This document shows positions 21,240 to 32,378 of a stretch of DNA of 64,000 nucleotides, one piece after another. Numbering within the stretch: the first letter of the stretch is position 1; each line of letters starts with the position of its first letter. The notes beneath the pieces are model-generated. The model did not search any database and was not told the DNA's origin. It saw nothing but the letters and a program-made list of their open reading frames with translations. Source of the stretch: Aureobasidium sp. EXF-3400 (lineage: Eukaryota; Ascomycota; Dothideomycetes; Dothideales; Saccotheciaceae); NCBI GenBank assembly GCA_024195585.1, contig SWBL01000039.1, positions 148,495-212,494 of the forward strand. The letters are read 5' to 3'. The translations under genes and the position numbers were made by a program.

Positions 21240-22458
21240 CTAATTCCAGTTGGGAACCACTTTCTTTGCATAACGCATGAACTTCCAGAAGCCCACAGCC
21301 CATTCCACACTCCCTTCAGGATCGGTGACTCTCTCAGGCCAAGCAATGCCGGCTCCAAAGAGTCCAGGAATCTCCTTTCCGTCCACGTTTTTGAAAGCCC
21401 CCGTATCAGGCTGGTAGTTGTAAGTGATGTCGGAGCCAGCAGTATCCTTGAGCCCCGGCAGAGGATCTCTGGTGTAGCCAATGGCTTGCACGTAGCGATC
21501 ACAACCCGGGAGATGCTTCTCATAAGTCTGAGTTTCGTTCTCCTTCTCATAGGCAATCTTGGTGACAAACTTGCTGACTGGGGATGACTCAAACTTGGTT
21601 GGCTCTAGATTCTCCTTGGCCCATGCTGCTGCGGCACCCTTGAGACCAGTGTTGTCGCGTCTGATCCAGCCGTCCATGAACTCGGCGTATCGGAGAGGAT
21701 GTCTTGTGAACCATTTGATCTTGAGATCTGGGTGTGTCGTGGAAGCGAGTTTGTATAGGTTGATGAGCACCAAGACTGCGCTGTGAGATGCTCCAATTAC
21801 GGCAACAGTTGTAGGCTCCTTTGGAATCTCTTTTGCCAGGAGTTTTGGACTGAGAGCGTGATCCAACTCCAGAGGGGATGTGTTTGATATCGAGACGGGA
21901 AGCTGTTGGTTTGTCGGAGAAGAGCCAGTGCAGAGGATGACTCTCGATGAGATGGCCTTACTCGTCTCACCGTTCGACAACTTGACGTTTACTACCCAGT
22001 CGTTTGTCTCACTGAGACTTGCTTCAGTCACCCGGCCTTGACGGGCTTCGACGCCGGGTGCCTTCTTCAAGCCTTCAGTAAGCATAAGGCACATGTCTGC
22101 GGCATAGCCTAGATCACATCCAGTGTCCTGGGGAAGACCTCGGAGATAGTCAACCGCATGAGGTGATGGGGTGTCCTTCAAGATCTTCTGGAAGGGTGAC
22201 ACGGCCTCTGCAAAGTCCACGAACAGCTTGACCTTGGTGTTTCTGTCTCGGTTAGTGATTGCAAATATCTAGTCACACCAAAAGTCAGACTTACGATGGC
22301 ACCTCTCTGTACGATTTGTTCACTCTGCCAGCCTCGAATAGGTCATCTACCCACAGCACTGGGCCAACCTTTCTTTCCAGAAGATTTCCAAGGACAGTAA
22401 TTCCCGCAGGACCACCGCCACAAACCACTGCGGCATACTTTGTTCTGTGAACTGACAT
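21240..22458 (-). CDS. FAD/NADPH monooxygenase-like protein (ornithine/lysine N-hydroxylase superfamily)
   Basis: Two exons (22458-22295, 22242-21240), 388 aa. The N terminus has the FAD dinucleotide fold, [20 protein letters not shown] second nucleotide-binding segment, [19 protein letters not shown], and an ATG-like [17 protein letters not shown] follow. This arrangement resembles SidA/IucD-type monooxygenases, but no siderophore genes are nearby, so the substrate is unknown. The frame is open upstream to another Met at 22692 that would add a 78-residue Arg/Ser-rich leader (starting [17 protein letters not shown]), possibly a mitochondrial presequence. I chose the inner Met because homologous folds begin just before the GxGPAG motif. 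Confidence 0.75.
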
Positions 22459-24487
22459 GTCTGATCTGAAGCGTGAGGAACTGAATGGCGTAAGAGAAGA
22501 CCCATAAGACGTGCTATCTATCGAGCATTGTAATGGGAGTGTCCCCGAAGAACCCCTCAATGCTCGCCGAGAAATCGATCCTCCAGGGACGCGCCTTGCT
22601 GTGTTGTATGCGCGACATATTGTCTTATCTAGCTGCAGTCGACAGCTTGCACGTGTAGCGAGCAACGCCGCATGTGATAATGTCGGTGACATGGGGCTGG
22701 ATAGTAAGTGTGCAGGTGAAGGACGAGGGTTGGTGTGACTGGTTGATAGATATGAATGATGTTCCAGGGTCCATGAGCGTTGGCCACAAGTCTCGCCACG
22801 AGTTTCCAGGCTTGCTTTCAACTGCGTTTGGTCTTGAAGCAACTCACCACATCTGACACTCGGGTTAATATACCTCTGATAATTTGCGCAGATCGGCCAC
22901 GTTACCCAGGCTGTCTATCACACAGATTGTCGTGTCTGTATCGCCGAAGCTCATTCGTAGCCTTTGCAGGGGATTCGTTCCGCTACTCGGCTTCATTCCA
23001 CCACCCGAGTATCGGCGACCTTCGACCTTGCTCCGTTGTCCCGAATCAACGTCGTCTTGGAGCGGTGGTAGGCTCAAGTTCAACCAGTGGTCAATACCAG
23101 GTCTCAGAAGAGTTCTGTCCGCACCAGAAGAAGCATTACCCACTCGGGTCCTGATCAGGCCGGCATTTTAGCTATACCATGATGTCACGCAAGGGTCTGC
23201 ACACTTGTAAATTATCTGCTACTGACAGGAAGAAACCAAGCATGTGCAGCACGACACTCGTTCTCTTGCCTGCCTGACCAGAGCGCATTGCATGGGAGCG
23301 ATGTTCACGTCCAATCAGGAGCAGAGGGCAAGAGCCTGTAGAGGTTCGGCTCCGATGGCTGGACCAACACAGAGTTGATCCGATCCGTGCAAATCAGGTG
23401 ACCAGCTTCTGGCGCTAGCCGCAATAGTGCCTCTGAGATGAGCTCTCGTCGCGTCTCTCTGTCCTTGATTGATGGACGAGAAGCAAGTTGACGTGCTTCT
23501 TTGCGTATCTGCACCAAAATCTCCTTCATCTTGTGTTCTCTTTGCATCCAGGCTACCGGTTTCTCTTGCTTGGTATTGCTCTGACAATATCACAGCAAGC
23601 TCTAGCTAGTCCTGACGAATATTTCGCAGGAAAAAAACCCCAAAGTCGTCGGGCTACAGCTCGCATCCATCCAGCCTATTGTGAGTGGACCTTGAGCATG
23701 GGAAAGGCGATGCAAACGTGACTCTGGTCCAGTATCGAAAAGAGTTTGGGCCGGAGTTGGAAGAAGAGCTCGATCCAAGACTGGAACAAAGTTTCTAGAC
23801 CAGACATGGCCTGCCTCTGATCGAACAAGGGAACGGTGATGCTTCTGATCTGGAGGGTGAAACCAAAAGGTGCTGGTTGTCGATCCAAATCACTGCGATC
23901 TGACTGTGATTTGAGTATTAGAAGCAATCAGCACACGAGGACCGAGACATGAGTATAGAGGCTCGAATCAAGGCAAAGGATAATCTGGCGGAGGACTCCC
24001 ACGTTGGCCGGCAATATCTGGCATGTCACGCACTACAAGGGCTTGGGGAAGGCCTTGCTGGGCATCTTTCAGAGTGATATCAAGTCCAAAGCTCCGGGGC
24101 GTCTCCAGCTATGCTACACACTAAGGCTGGTGTGCTCGGCGTGATTGCTACAAGCAACAGCAGCTCTTAAGGAGAGTATACAATCGAGATCGGAGGTAAG
24201 CGGTGTAAAACGGTGCGACTCGGCAGACTACTAGGTAGCTCCAAGGATCCTCGAGTTGGCCAATCCTTACAATGGCAAATTTTGTCGAAGCATAAATAGT
24301 TGTAGAAGAATAGTTATGCTAGAAAAGGGTTCTTGTCTCGTGTGGAGCCCATGACGAAAGTCAAGAAAGCAATGCCCCACGTTTCATGATAAGGCGATAA
24401 GATCTCGGCGGCGACAACGGAGTGAGCTCCAATCAACTTGTTCTCTTCTTTCTTCTGCATACTTTCTCAAACCACAAATAATCAACC
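22459..24487. other. Gene-poor stretch with short coding-like relics
   Basis: About 2 kb without a supported gene. Short frames on opposite strands look somewhat coding: minus 23143-22865 (opens MGNASSGADRTL), minus 23547-23305 (HKMKEILVQIRKEARQLA) and plus about 23715-23810 (NVTLVQYRKEFGPELEEEL). None forms a complete model, and they alternate strands. This could be decayed genes, a fast-evolving small gene or chance. Confidence 0.35.
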
Positions 24488-25956
24488 ATGGCCGAAACAA
24501 TCACCACAATCTCACCCATCACTAACAAGGGCATCATCGAGCGCAAAGGCCTCAGCGACTCGGAGCTCAGCGACTTGGCCAGCAAATCGGCCGAAGCCTT
24601 CAAGTCATACAAGAAGACATCCCTGGATGAACGCAAGAACTACATCAAGAAGGCTCTGGAAATCATCACATCCAAGCAAGATGAGCTGGCAAAGGAGATT
24701 ACCGAGCAGATGGGACGGCCGATCGCCTACACAGCTGTCGAGGTGAAGACGGCCGTTGCTCGTGGCGAGTACCTGCTCAAGATTGCCGAAGATGCTCTGT
24801 CAGACACTCCTGGTGAGCCTCAGGAAGGCTTCAAGCGTTTCGTGCGCAAGGTGCCTCTCGGTCCTGTCCTCGTACTCTTCCCCTGGAACGTAAGTCTTGC
24901 CCATGTCTTCTTTAATGCTCCCAGATAGCATGCTAACCACTTATTTATCTTTAGTACCCGTATCTTACTCTTGTCAACTCAATCATTCCCGCTCTTCTCT
25001 CCGGCAACAGTGTCATTATCAAGCCTTCGCCGCAAACACCGACCGTCGCCGAACAAGTCGTCTCTGCCTTTAACGAAGCTGGCCTTCCCAAGGACGTCAT
25101 CCAGTACTTCCACTGCGGTGACTTCCAGAAGATCGAGAAGCTTGTCAAGAACCCAAACATCCAGCTCGTTTGCTTCACTGGCTCCGTTGCCGGTGGTCTC
25201 GCCGTGCAGAAGGCTGCAAGCGAGAGAGTCGACTCTAGAGTTGGACTCGAGCTAGGAGGAAAGGACCCTGCATACATTAGATCCGACGTGGATCTGGCGT
25301 GGGCTGCAGAAGAAATTGTTGATGGTGCCGTCTTCAACTCTGGCCAGAGTTGTTGCAGCATCGAGCGCGTCTATGTCAATGAGAGGGTTCACGATGACTT
25401 TGTTAAGGAGGTACAAAAGGTTCTGGCCAACTACAAGCTGGGCGATCCGTTCGACAAGTCCACACATGTCGGACCGGTTGTTTCCAAACGCTCCGCCGAG
25501 ACTATTCGCGCTCACGTCAAGGATGCCATTTCCAAGGGTGCTCAGGACATGACCCCTAAGAACTCGTCTTTCGAGTCCCCGCCTGCCGACGGAAACTACG
25601 TGGCTCCTGTGCTACTGACCAATGTCTCACACAAGATGGATGTCATGACTGAGGAAACCTTTGGTCCTGTTATCCCAGTTATGAAGGTCAAGGATGATGC
25701 CGAAGCCATCAAATGGATGAACGACAGCCAATTTGGTTTGACTGCCAGTATCTGGACAAAGGAAACTGAAAAGGGCTACGAGCTTGCCGACGATGTCGAG
25801 TCTGGAACCGTCTTTGTCAACAGGTGCGACTACCCTGCTCCCGACCTTGCATGGGTCGGCTGGAAAGACTCTGGCAAGGGACAGACCCTGTCAAAATTCG
25901 GCTTTGATCAGTTCTCTAGACTCAAGAGCTACCACATTAAGGACTACCCTAAATAG
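24488..25956 (+). CDS. NAD(P)-dependent aldehyde dehydrogenase
   Basis: Two exons (24488-24889, 24955-25956), 467 aa. The intron falls inside the conserved FPWN/YPYLT cofactor-site segment. Other landmarks: IIKPSPQTP, FTGSVAGG, the general base Glu in GLELGGKDPAYI (about residue 232) and the catalytic Cys in NSGQSCCSIERVYV (C267). The C-terminal TEETFGPVIPVMKV and SKFGFDQFSR are also present. The short length and sequence resemble succinate-semialdehyde / medium-chain aldehyde dehydrogenases more than Ald6-type enzymes, but the substrate is not determined. No mitochondrial leader, so probably cytosolic. Confidence 0.92.
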
Positions 25957-26949
25957 ATGCATAATCTCACGTGGCAGCATGGCATTTGATATATGCAAGC
26001 AATACAAAGAGCCATGTGAATCTCTTATCTTGAAACTTTACCGAGACGTTGTTAAAAGGAATGGGCGCACGTTCATACTTCCCATACATTTGGGTAGTAC
26101 AGGGAATCTGGAGTGAGACATCATCCCTATCCTCAGCACGAAACATCTCCAAGCACAAAGCGGCCACCACCAAGCTCGAAAGTCTTCTTCTCCTCGACCT
26201 AAGTCAGTGAACATGTATACAATATTCTTCTATTTTCTCGTCTATCGCACCGTTCGGCTATGAGTTTGCGCATTCCTCGGCATGCCGAAGCATTCCACAG
26301 GTATTGTTCGGCAAGGTTGTCTCGGAAAGGAAAGAAAGAATGTACCAACCATGGCTGTATCAGTGAAAGATTGTCCTAAGCAAGGCGAACAGCTCGTCAA
26401 CCTTTCGACGTCTGCCAATGATTGGAGATTCGGCAAGCTCGCCAGGTCAACGCAATCTTCTGCAAGATACTACAATCTCCATCTTGCAGCTGCGTCGTCA
26501 GGTCTGCTGATTTTGTTGGTCCTTTGGGTCAAGCTTGATACGGCCTTGCTCGCCCTCTACTTGATATTTCTTTCTTTCTTGTGGCTTCTGATTGCATAGT
26601 TGCACACGACCTGTCATTACCTCGCTTGTCATTGAGAAATAATCTCATGTTCTGTTGTTATCCTTGACTTTGGTTTCATCTTTGGCGTGTCCTTTGTTCT
26701 TTCGTCTTGGTCGTGCTGAAATTGCTTGCGTGCTTCTTTGTCTCGTCCGGAACTGTCTTGTTTGCGTCGATAGAGCGTCGTGTCTCTTCTCCACGAGGTC
26801 ACGGCATTTCGTCTTCAACTTCTGGTCCATCAGAGACAGTTTCTCGGCGTTCTCGAACACGCTCACTTTGCGTGAGCGTACATAATCCTTGTGTTCTTCG
26901 GTCACACGCTCTTTTACCACACCTTTCCCAGCACAACGAAGACGCACCA
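25957..26949. other. Intergenic region, ALDH to small unknown gene
   Basis: A frame at 26282-26599 (105 codons) ends in a hydrophobic segment (ALLALYLIFLSFLWLLIA) but has no family resemblance and sits in pyrimidine-rich DNA, so it is not called a gene. The right half (26640-26949) is T/C-rich leader-like sequence. Confidence 0.4.
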
Positions 26950-27576
26950 ATGCAGAGCGTCTGGCACAAGATCAAGGCCTTCCTTTGCTGCGGCGAGGAG
27001 GAGGAAGAAAGACCTGCACTTGTTATCGTAAGTCATACATACACCACTGTTGACATCAACTTGACTGACGCCTCGACGCAACAGGGCGAGCCTTTTGGCT
27101 TCAAACATGTGAACGTCGATCTCGCTGGACTTTCCGAACAGGAGTCAGTCTCACCACCCCACTGATCAAAACAAAACTTGTCTGCTGACCGTGTGTGGAT
27201 TAGACAAACGATGATCAACAATCGCCCCGTTCCTGTAACCTACCCTATCCACACCGACGGATCTTCGGCTACCGCTTGGCTGGGCCGAGCCAAAGCCCAT
27301 ACCAGAGCCTTGAGCAATTCACTCGAGTCGGCTACTACAAATGCTATGACAAGCGTGGGAGCTAAGGGCTCCGGCTACTCGGCACTCCCAAATGGCAGCA
27401 CTTCGATGATGCAGCCACACGGAGTCGAAGAAGACGAGACCCCCCTCGAGATGAAGGAGTTGCTGCCTCGTGGCACTGGTGGCCCCGAGACCAACAGCAG
27501 CTTTACCGGAAAGGGGAGCGTTGAAACTGCAACTGCAGGTTGTGAGGAAGAGGAAGGCTTTATCCGCATCAAGTGA
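26950..27576 (+). CDS. Small conserved-looking fungal protein of unknown function
   Basis: Three exons (26950-27027, 27085-27143, 27204-27576), 169 aa. The N terminus MQSVWHKIKAFLCCGEEEEE is an amphipathic, Cys-Cys-containing helix followed by an acidic run, which could be palmitoylated and membrane-attached. Exon 2 encodes GEPFGFKHVNVDLAGLSEQE; exon 3 gives QTMINNRPVPVTYP and a Ser/Thr/Gly-rich tail ending in an acidic EEEEGFIRIK. The second donor is the weak GTCAGT. I do not recognise a domain. Phase consistency over three exons supports a real gene. Confidence 0.6.
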
Positions 27577-27911
27577 GATCAGGGAAGGGGAAAGATCAGT
27601 ACAAACAGGACACGAGGATAGACGATGCATGCGCGAGAGCAAAAGAGCTGCAAGTGTATCAGATACAGGTTCTAAAGAAGAAGAGGGAAAGGAGCTGGCG
27701 GGATTTGCTGAGCTCTAGTTAACAACCGACTGATAGTAATTGGTTGTCCATGTTTATGCCACAAGTTCCTCCCAAGTGCCTGTGCTCGGTATAATGCGGA
27801 ATCGCTTTTTAGTGGCACTCGTGGTTCGTGTGGTGCGATGGCTTTTTATGTAATGTCAAAGTAATAGTGGTCTAGGCGGTCCAGTAAGAGAACAGGACCT
27901 GACTTCAGCAC

Positions 27912-28842
27912 TCATGAAGTGTCCATGGCATCGTCGAGGACGCCTGCAGGTATTCTACCCTCGTTGAGAGCCTTCTCCAGACGAGTGATCTCGGCTAGGG
28001 TCTTTGCATTCCTGATCAGCTCCTCGATGCGCTTTCTTTCCTTGTCGGTCAATTTGACACGGGAGGTCTTGTCGGTGCCATTTGCGTTGGCTGTCGAGGC
28101 AGTGTTGAGTGATCTCGAAGAGCGGGACGCGAGGATCTTCTTGGCTAGTTCGGTAGGTTCGGCGACGGTACCAAAGAGCTCGGCGGCTTTACTGCGTTCT
28201 GCGTCCTTGACCTTTTGAAAGTCGAGGAATCTGACAGACGGACATGTTGCAATGATCCAGTAACGGTAGTTCTGTGCCGAGTCAGCTCAAAGGCTCGATG
28301 CCATGTTGTAGATGAGGACGACTGACCTCTCTTGAGGCGACGGGGTTCTCCAACAGAGTCAGGTGTGTCAATTTCTTCAAGTCGGCCAAGGGCTCGAGGT
28401 CGGCGAGCTCGGATATTGAGTTTTGTGTCAAGACGAGCGTGTCGAGGTTCGGGATGGAGTTATGCAAGGCTGGGGCGATGGAAGTGATGCGGTTTCGTGC
28501 GAGATACAGAGCCTTCAGTCTGTGGTTCTTGGGGAAATTGGCCAGCGCGGGAATGTCGTTGTCTGTGAGATCGATTGCATCTTCGTTCTTTTGGCGCATT
28601 CACATCAGCACCGAGCGTGGGGAGGCATAGACTGATGGCAAGCAGACGTACCGTGATGAGACCCAAATTCTCGAGAGCAGGGATTTTATGACCTTTTATA
28701 TGCCTATGAATCAGCTAGTTCAAGTATAGTATCTGTCCTTTTCTTGACAAGGGATAGTAATACCTCGCAGGTCAAGTTCGCGCTCTTTGAGCGGGTTGAG
28801 GTATGAGAGCGAGTTGTGTACGAGCTCGGCCGTGAGTCTCAT
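27912..28842 (-). CDS. LEA1: U2 snRNP protein A' (LEA1)
   Basis: Four exons (28842-28764, 28692-28652, 28587-28327, 28271-27912), 246 aa. It opens RLTAELVHNSLSYLNPLKER, then leucine-rich repeats: GHKIPALENLGLIT, AIDLTDNDIPALANFP, LKALYLARNRITSI and LDTLVLTQNSISEL. The LRR cap follows in LTLLENPVASRE/NYRYWIIA. This is the U2A' fold that binds U2B'' and stem-loop IV of U2 snRNA in the spliceosome. The tail (KDAERSKAAELFG, then a Lys/Arg helix) is typical. The 41-nt second exon and its short upstream acceptor (AAAAG/GT) are fixed by the family sequence. Confidence 0.92.
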
Positions 28843-29323
28843 CGTGTTGTATGTGATAGTTGTCTTTACGCGACGCTACTACAGCTGTGACGAGTAGATT
28901 GAGTGTGGTGGGCGAATCGAGTTGATATGACTGTCTGAGTCTCTGCACTTGTTCTACGGCTGCTCGCAAAAGTGACGGGCGCGCTTGGAGTACCAATCTC
29001 TTGGCGTGTCTAACGTGTTTACGGCCCTCTCGTCCAACAATCACTCTTCTGTACATGACTTGATTGTCTGTCTATCTAATTCCTGAGTATCCTGCCATTG
29101 GCCCTTAACTCTCTCCAAATCTTGCTCCTCGTGCCATCCAGGCCGCCACTTCGACTCTTACAATTCATGTGGACCGTATCGGTTGTGAATGTCCCTCGCC
29201 TATGTACACGTCGACCTCTCCGACCACTCTTCGCCGCTATCTCGTATGCTTTTATCTTTTCATCATGTTAGGTTGTTTCCGAATTGTGCGTCTATTGCGC
29301 TTCGTCGCAGCGTCGCATCGTCT
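28843..29323. other. Intergenic region, TVP15 3' end to LEA1 5' end
   Basis: Both flanking genes are on the minus strand. A 94-codon minus frame (29056-28772) overlaps the LEA1 start in another frame and has no domain. Nothing else seen. Confidence 0.45.
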
Positions 29324-29985
29324 TTACACCTGTTCAGCTCCCCACCCTGCGTCGGCGTCCCTGTTGTCGCGTGAGCACTCGTTTCATACTAGACTGCTTT
29401 TGGAGCCCTACCTCATGTTGGCCGGAGGCTCAATGCTGGGTACGTATTCGAGGGCGACATAGGTGATACCAACAAGGATGATGATGCCGCCTATGATGTA
29501 CTTGGTCCAGTGGCCTGAGAAGCAAAGTCCTCCGATGAAGATGTAGACTGTCCCGTATTCGTTAGCCCATGCCATTGCCAAATTCAAGAGCTCTTGTATC
29601 GTACAAACACCGCGTCCGATGAACGAGAACATGAAGGACGCGTATCTTGCGACTTGAGGAGGAATCTGGAACTCTGCATAGCTAGTCAGACGAGTCGTGC
29701 GTGATAGAGGGGATGTCGCCAACCGAGAAGAGCATTGCCGAGACCGAACAGAATAATGTAGATGGCGCAGATGGTGCCTCTGACGCTAACTTCAGGCCAG
29801 AATTGACTGACACCTCCAAGAACCTAGAAACAAACTTGCATCAGCAGAGCCTTCGGTATACCAGAGGATCGGTCTTACCATCAAGGCTCCTGTTGCGAGG
29901 TTGACAATGCGACTGCGCGATTCCATCAGCTACCAGGTACGTCGATTGCGTAGGCTTCTACCCACAAGATATCCGAGAAATCCAT
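29324..29985 (-). CDS. TVP15: Golgi membrane protein TVP15 (COPI-associated family)
   Basis: Six small exons (29985-29966, 29912-29879, 29823-29724, 29673-29605, 29547-29412, 29360-29324) give 131 aa. Spliced, it reads MDFSDIFRIVNLATGALMVL, then GVSQFWPEVSV, YIILFGLGNALLEFQIPPQV, ARYASFMFSFIGRGVFYIF and the C-terminal VPSIEPPANMRDADAGWG. That is the Tvp15/COPI-associated protein pattern: four transmembrane helices, residing in late Golgi vesicles with Tvp18/Tvp23. Each junction was chosen because both phase and family sequence agree. The last intron (GTAGGG...AACAG) replaces an apparent stop after NMR. Function in yeast is not well defined. Confidence 0.88.
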
Positions 29986-30350
29986 GGCGACGGTGTTGCA
30001 AGATGCGAGATGTGCAGTCAAGAAGCTGTCAGACAGTAGTATGAACAAGAGAAGTAGACAAAGGACTGGCAGCCTGGAAGCTGTCAATAACGAGCTCGAG
30101 GCTGCCAAGCTCCAACATCGTCACTGTCCGCAGCCGCGCAGCCATGTGCTTTCCCCAGCTTCAGCCTCCAGGCTCCCGCTTTCCTTTGTGAAACTGCTGC
30201 AACTTTTACAGCCACAACAACGGACGTGTCATGGTTAGAATGTTCGCACAGTTTCAAGCACATATACGGTCTGTTCATGTGGTATATGGTTCAAATTTGT
30301 CTCGCTGCTCGTTAATGCATGAATATTATATTGCTACCGCTAATCTGTAA
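29986..30350. other. Intergenic region between TVP15 and DAAO
   Basis: 365 bp upstream of TVP15 and downstream of the DAAO gene. No supported feature. Confidence 0.5.
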
Positions 30351-31702
30351 CTACAAACGAGCCTTTTCCGTCAGCGACTGGTCAACAAGCTGGACCACAG
30401 CAGCAGCACAGCCCCATGAAGTTTGGTATCCATAACCACCATGGCCGATGCTGTGCACAACCTTGACAGCTCTTCCGTCCGGACCCATTATCGTTTCCTT
30501 ATCGGTTCTGATACCGCCCTTGCGCATCGGTCTCAAGCCAACACCATGCCTGATAATGTCCAACGCTTCGATGCCTTGCCCTTCAGGTACGAGCTCAGGT
30601 GCCAAAGCAATTGCACGTTTCATGATGCGGGTCGCAAGGTTGGGATCCACGGCCGAGTCCCATCTGTCTGCTTGTAAACAACCGCCCAGTATACAACCAC
30701 CTCCAGCCGCACGATGCATGATATAGACTGCTTCATCATCGCCGTGGTCGGTTCCTGAAGTCGTGGCCATGATCCCTGGATCGTTTCGAACGAGAACAAT
30801 CTGTCCACGAGCCGGGTACATGTTCTTGTCTTGGACTCCTTCCATGAAGAGAGAAAAGAGCCCAGTGCAATTTACCACCAAGTCGGCCGGTTTTCCAGAG
30901 TGATGGAGTGATGTGGCATCTGCAATGTGCTTCACGACACCTCGTCTGAAGATGACACCGTTCTTGAGGCACTGTGAGACCAGCCACGGGAGATAAATCG
31001 CTGTGTTGATGCAGACGGAAGTGAATGAAGTCCCGCCATCCATGCCTTCAGGCAGTTCCTCCTTGCTGAGGACTCTGAACTGCACATTGTGTAATCAGTA
31101 TAGTTTCAATGGAAGTGGAGACACAACAATAGCATACGTTGGGCACGACCTTGCTGAACCATGCGTCTTCTCGAATGAGTTCCGCAAACCACTCGCTGAC
31201 AGGCCCCTTATCCTTTGCCCTTCGGTAGACGACCGTGTCTGTACACCCTGATTAATCGTCTTGTCAAGTCTAAGCCTTGCCTCGTTGCATACCTTGGAAG
31301 TGAATGCCCGCTTCAGGGTGCTCTTGAGCGAGTTTTGCTAGTTCGGGCCATGTGGTTCTTTCGTACTCCTGCGATGGAGTTCCTTCTTTGCCAACACTTT
31401 CGAGGTCAGCTTCCAGTGATGATTCCAAGTTGCTCGTACAAATCTAGACAGGAAGTGTTGTGCAAGTGTTTCGACATACGGCAGATAGTTTGCACCAGCC
31501 CACGGAGACGCATATTCAATGTCATAATCTCCTGGCATATGCTTCGCGGCAACGGTGATACTGTAGTTCTTGTTCTTGGACAGTATAAAAGCCGCCGTGA
31601 GACCCGAGACTCCGGCTCTGCAACCTGATCAGCTGGTTGAATCATTCTTGAGCCAGGTATGAATATATACCCCAATACGACCACTCTGTGTTGAGGTGAC
31701 AT
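30351..31702 (-). CDS. D-amino-acid oxidase, peroxisomal
   Basis: Five exons (31702-31671, 31617-31480, 31396-31293, 31238-31138, 31079-30351), 367 aa. It oxidises D-amino acids to imino acids with FAD, releasing H2O2. Visible are the FAD Rossmann start VVVLGAGVSGLTAAFIL, SPWAGANYLP, GGTSFTSVCINTAIYLPWL, VVNCTGLFS and the FAD/active-site C terminus VKVVHSIGHGGYGYQTSWGC. The protein ends in A-R-L, a canonical type-1 peroxisomal signal, as expected for an H2O2-producing oxidase. All junctions keep phase. D-aspartate oxidase is the closest alternative and cannot be fully excluded. Confidence 0.92.
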
Positions 31703-32378
31703 GGTTGATGGCTGTAGTGTTTGATCAAGGGATTGGTTGAGGAGTGGTTGCTGCCTACTTCTGGAAGTGACTGAATTCACCTTCACTGTAGCGTTGATTC
31801 ACGAGTGAGCTTCACAAGACAACGGGTCAGAGTCATAGGCCAACACTCTTTTATAATCACAGTCTTACTTGGCGGCTAGCTTACTTGTCTCTTCTGTTAT
31901 CCTCGACTAGGTCAATAGTTTTCCGCCCCGCACCACCACATCTCTCTCCGCTGCGCGCAAGCCGTAATCGGCTCCGATAACTTGTGATCTTGGCCGGCGC
32001 CCACCACACACGACCACACCAATCAAACACAGGTAAGCGATCAGATAACGGCCTGGCGGGCAAGCTGGACGAGAAGAAAGCTGGCTCTCGTGGTGCACGG
32101 GGTTAGGCTACGGCAATAAGCGACAGAGCGGAAAGCAGGCCAAATTGGCCAGTGCATGCGCTCATGATGTGGTCTTTTCGAATTGTGATGCAGTGCCAAG
32201 AGGCCGCTCCAGCTTTCCAATTCTGCTCCTTGTTCTTCACTCACTCCTGAGCACCGAGCGGGCCCTCCTCCTACCCTTTCACCTGTCATGTCTTTCTAAT
32301 TTGCTGTCCAATTCGCACCCATGCCTGTCTGCTGTGTTGTTGACTTTGGTTCGCTGATAAACCCTCGCTTGCAGCACA
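31703..32378. other. Divergent promoter region, DAAO / OTU protease
   Basis: 676 bp between divergent starts; the right end is T/C-rich leader of the OTU gene. An acceptor-like TTGCAG lies directly before the OTU start at 32379, so a leader intron is possible. No gene. Confidence 0.45.

Noticed and set aside
28772..29056. 94-codon minus frame overlapping the LEA1 start
   Set aside because: It lies in the LEA1 leader in another frame and has no recognisable fold. At most an upstream ORF.
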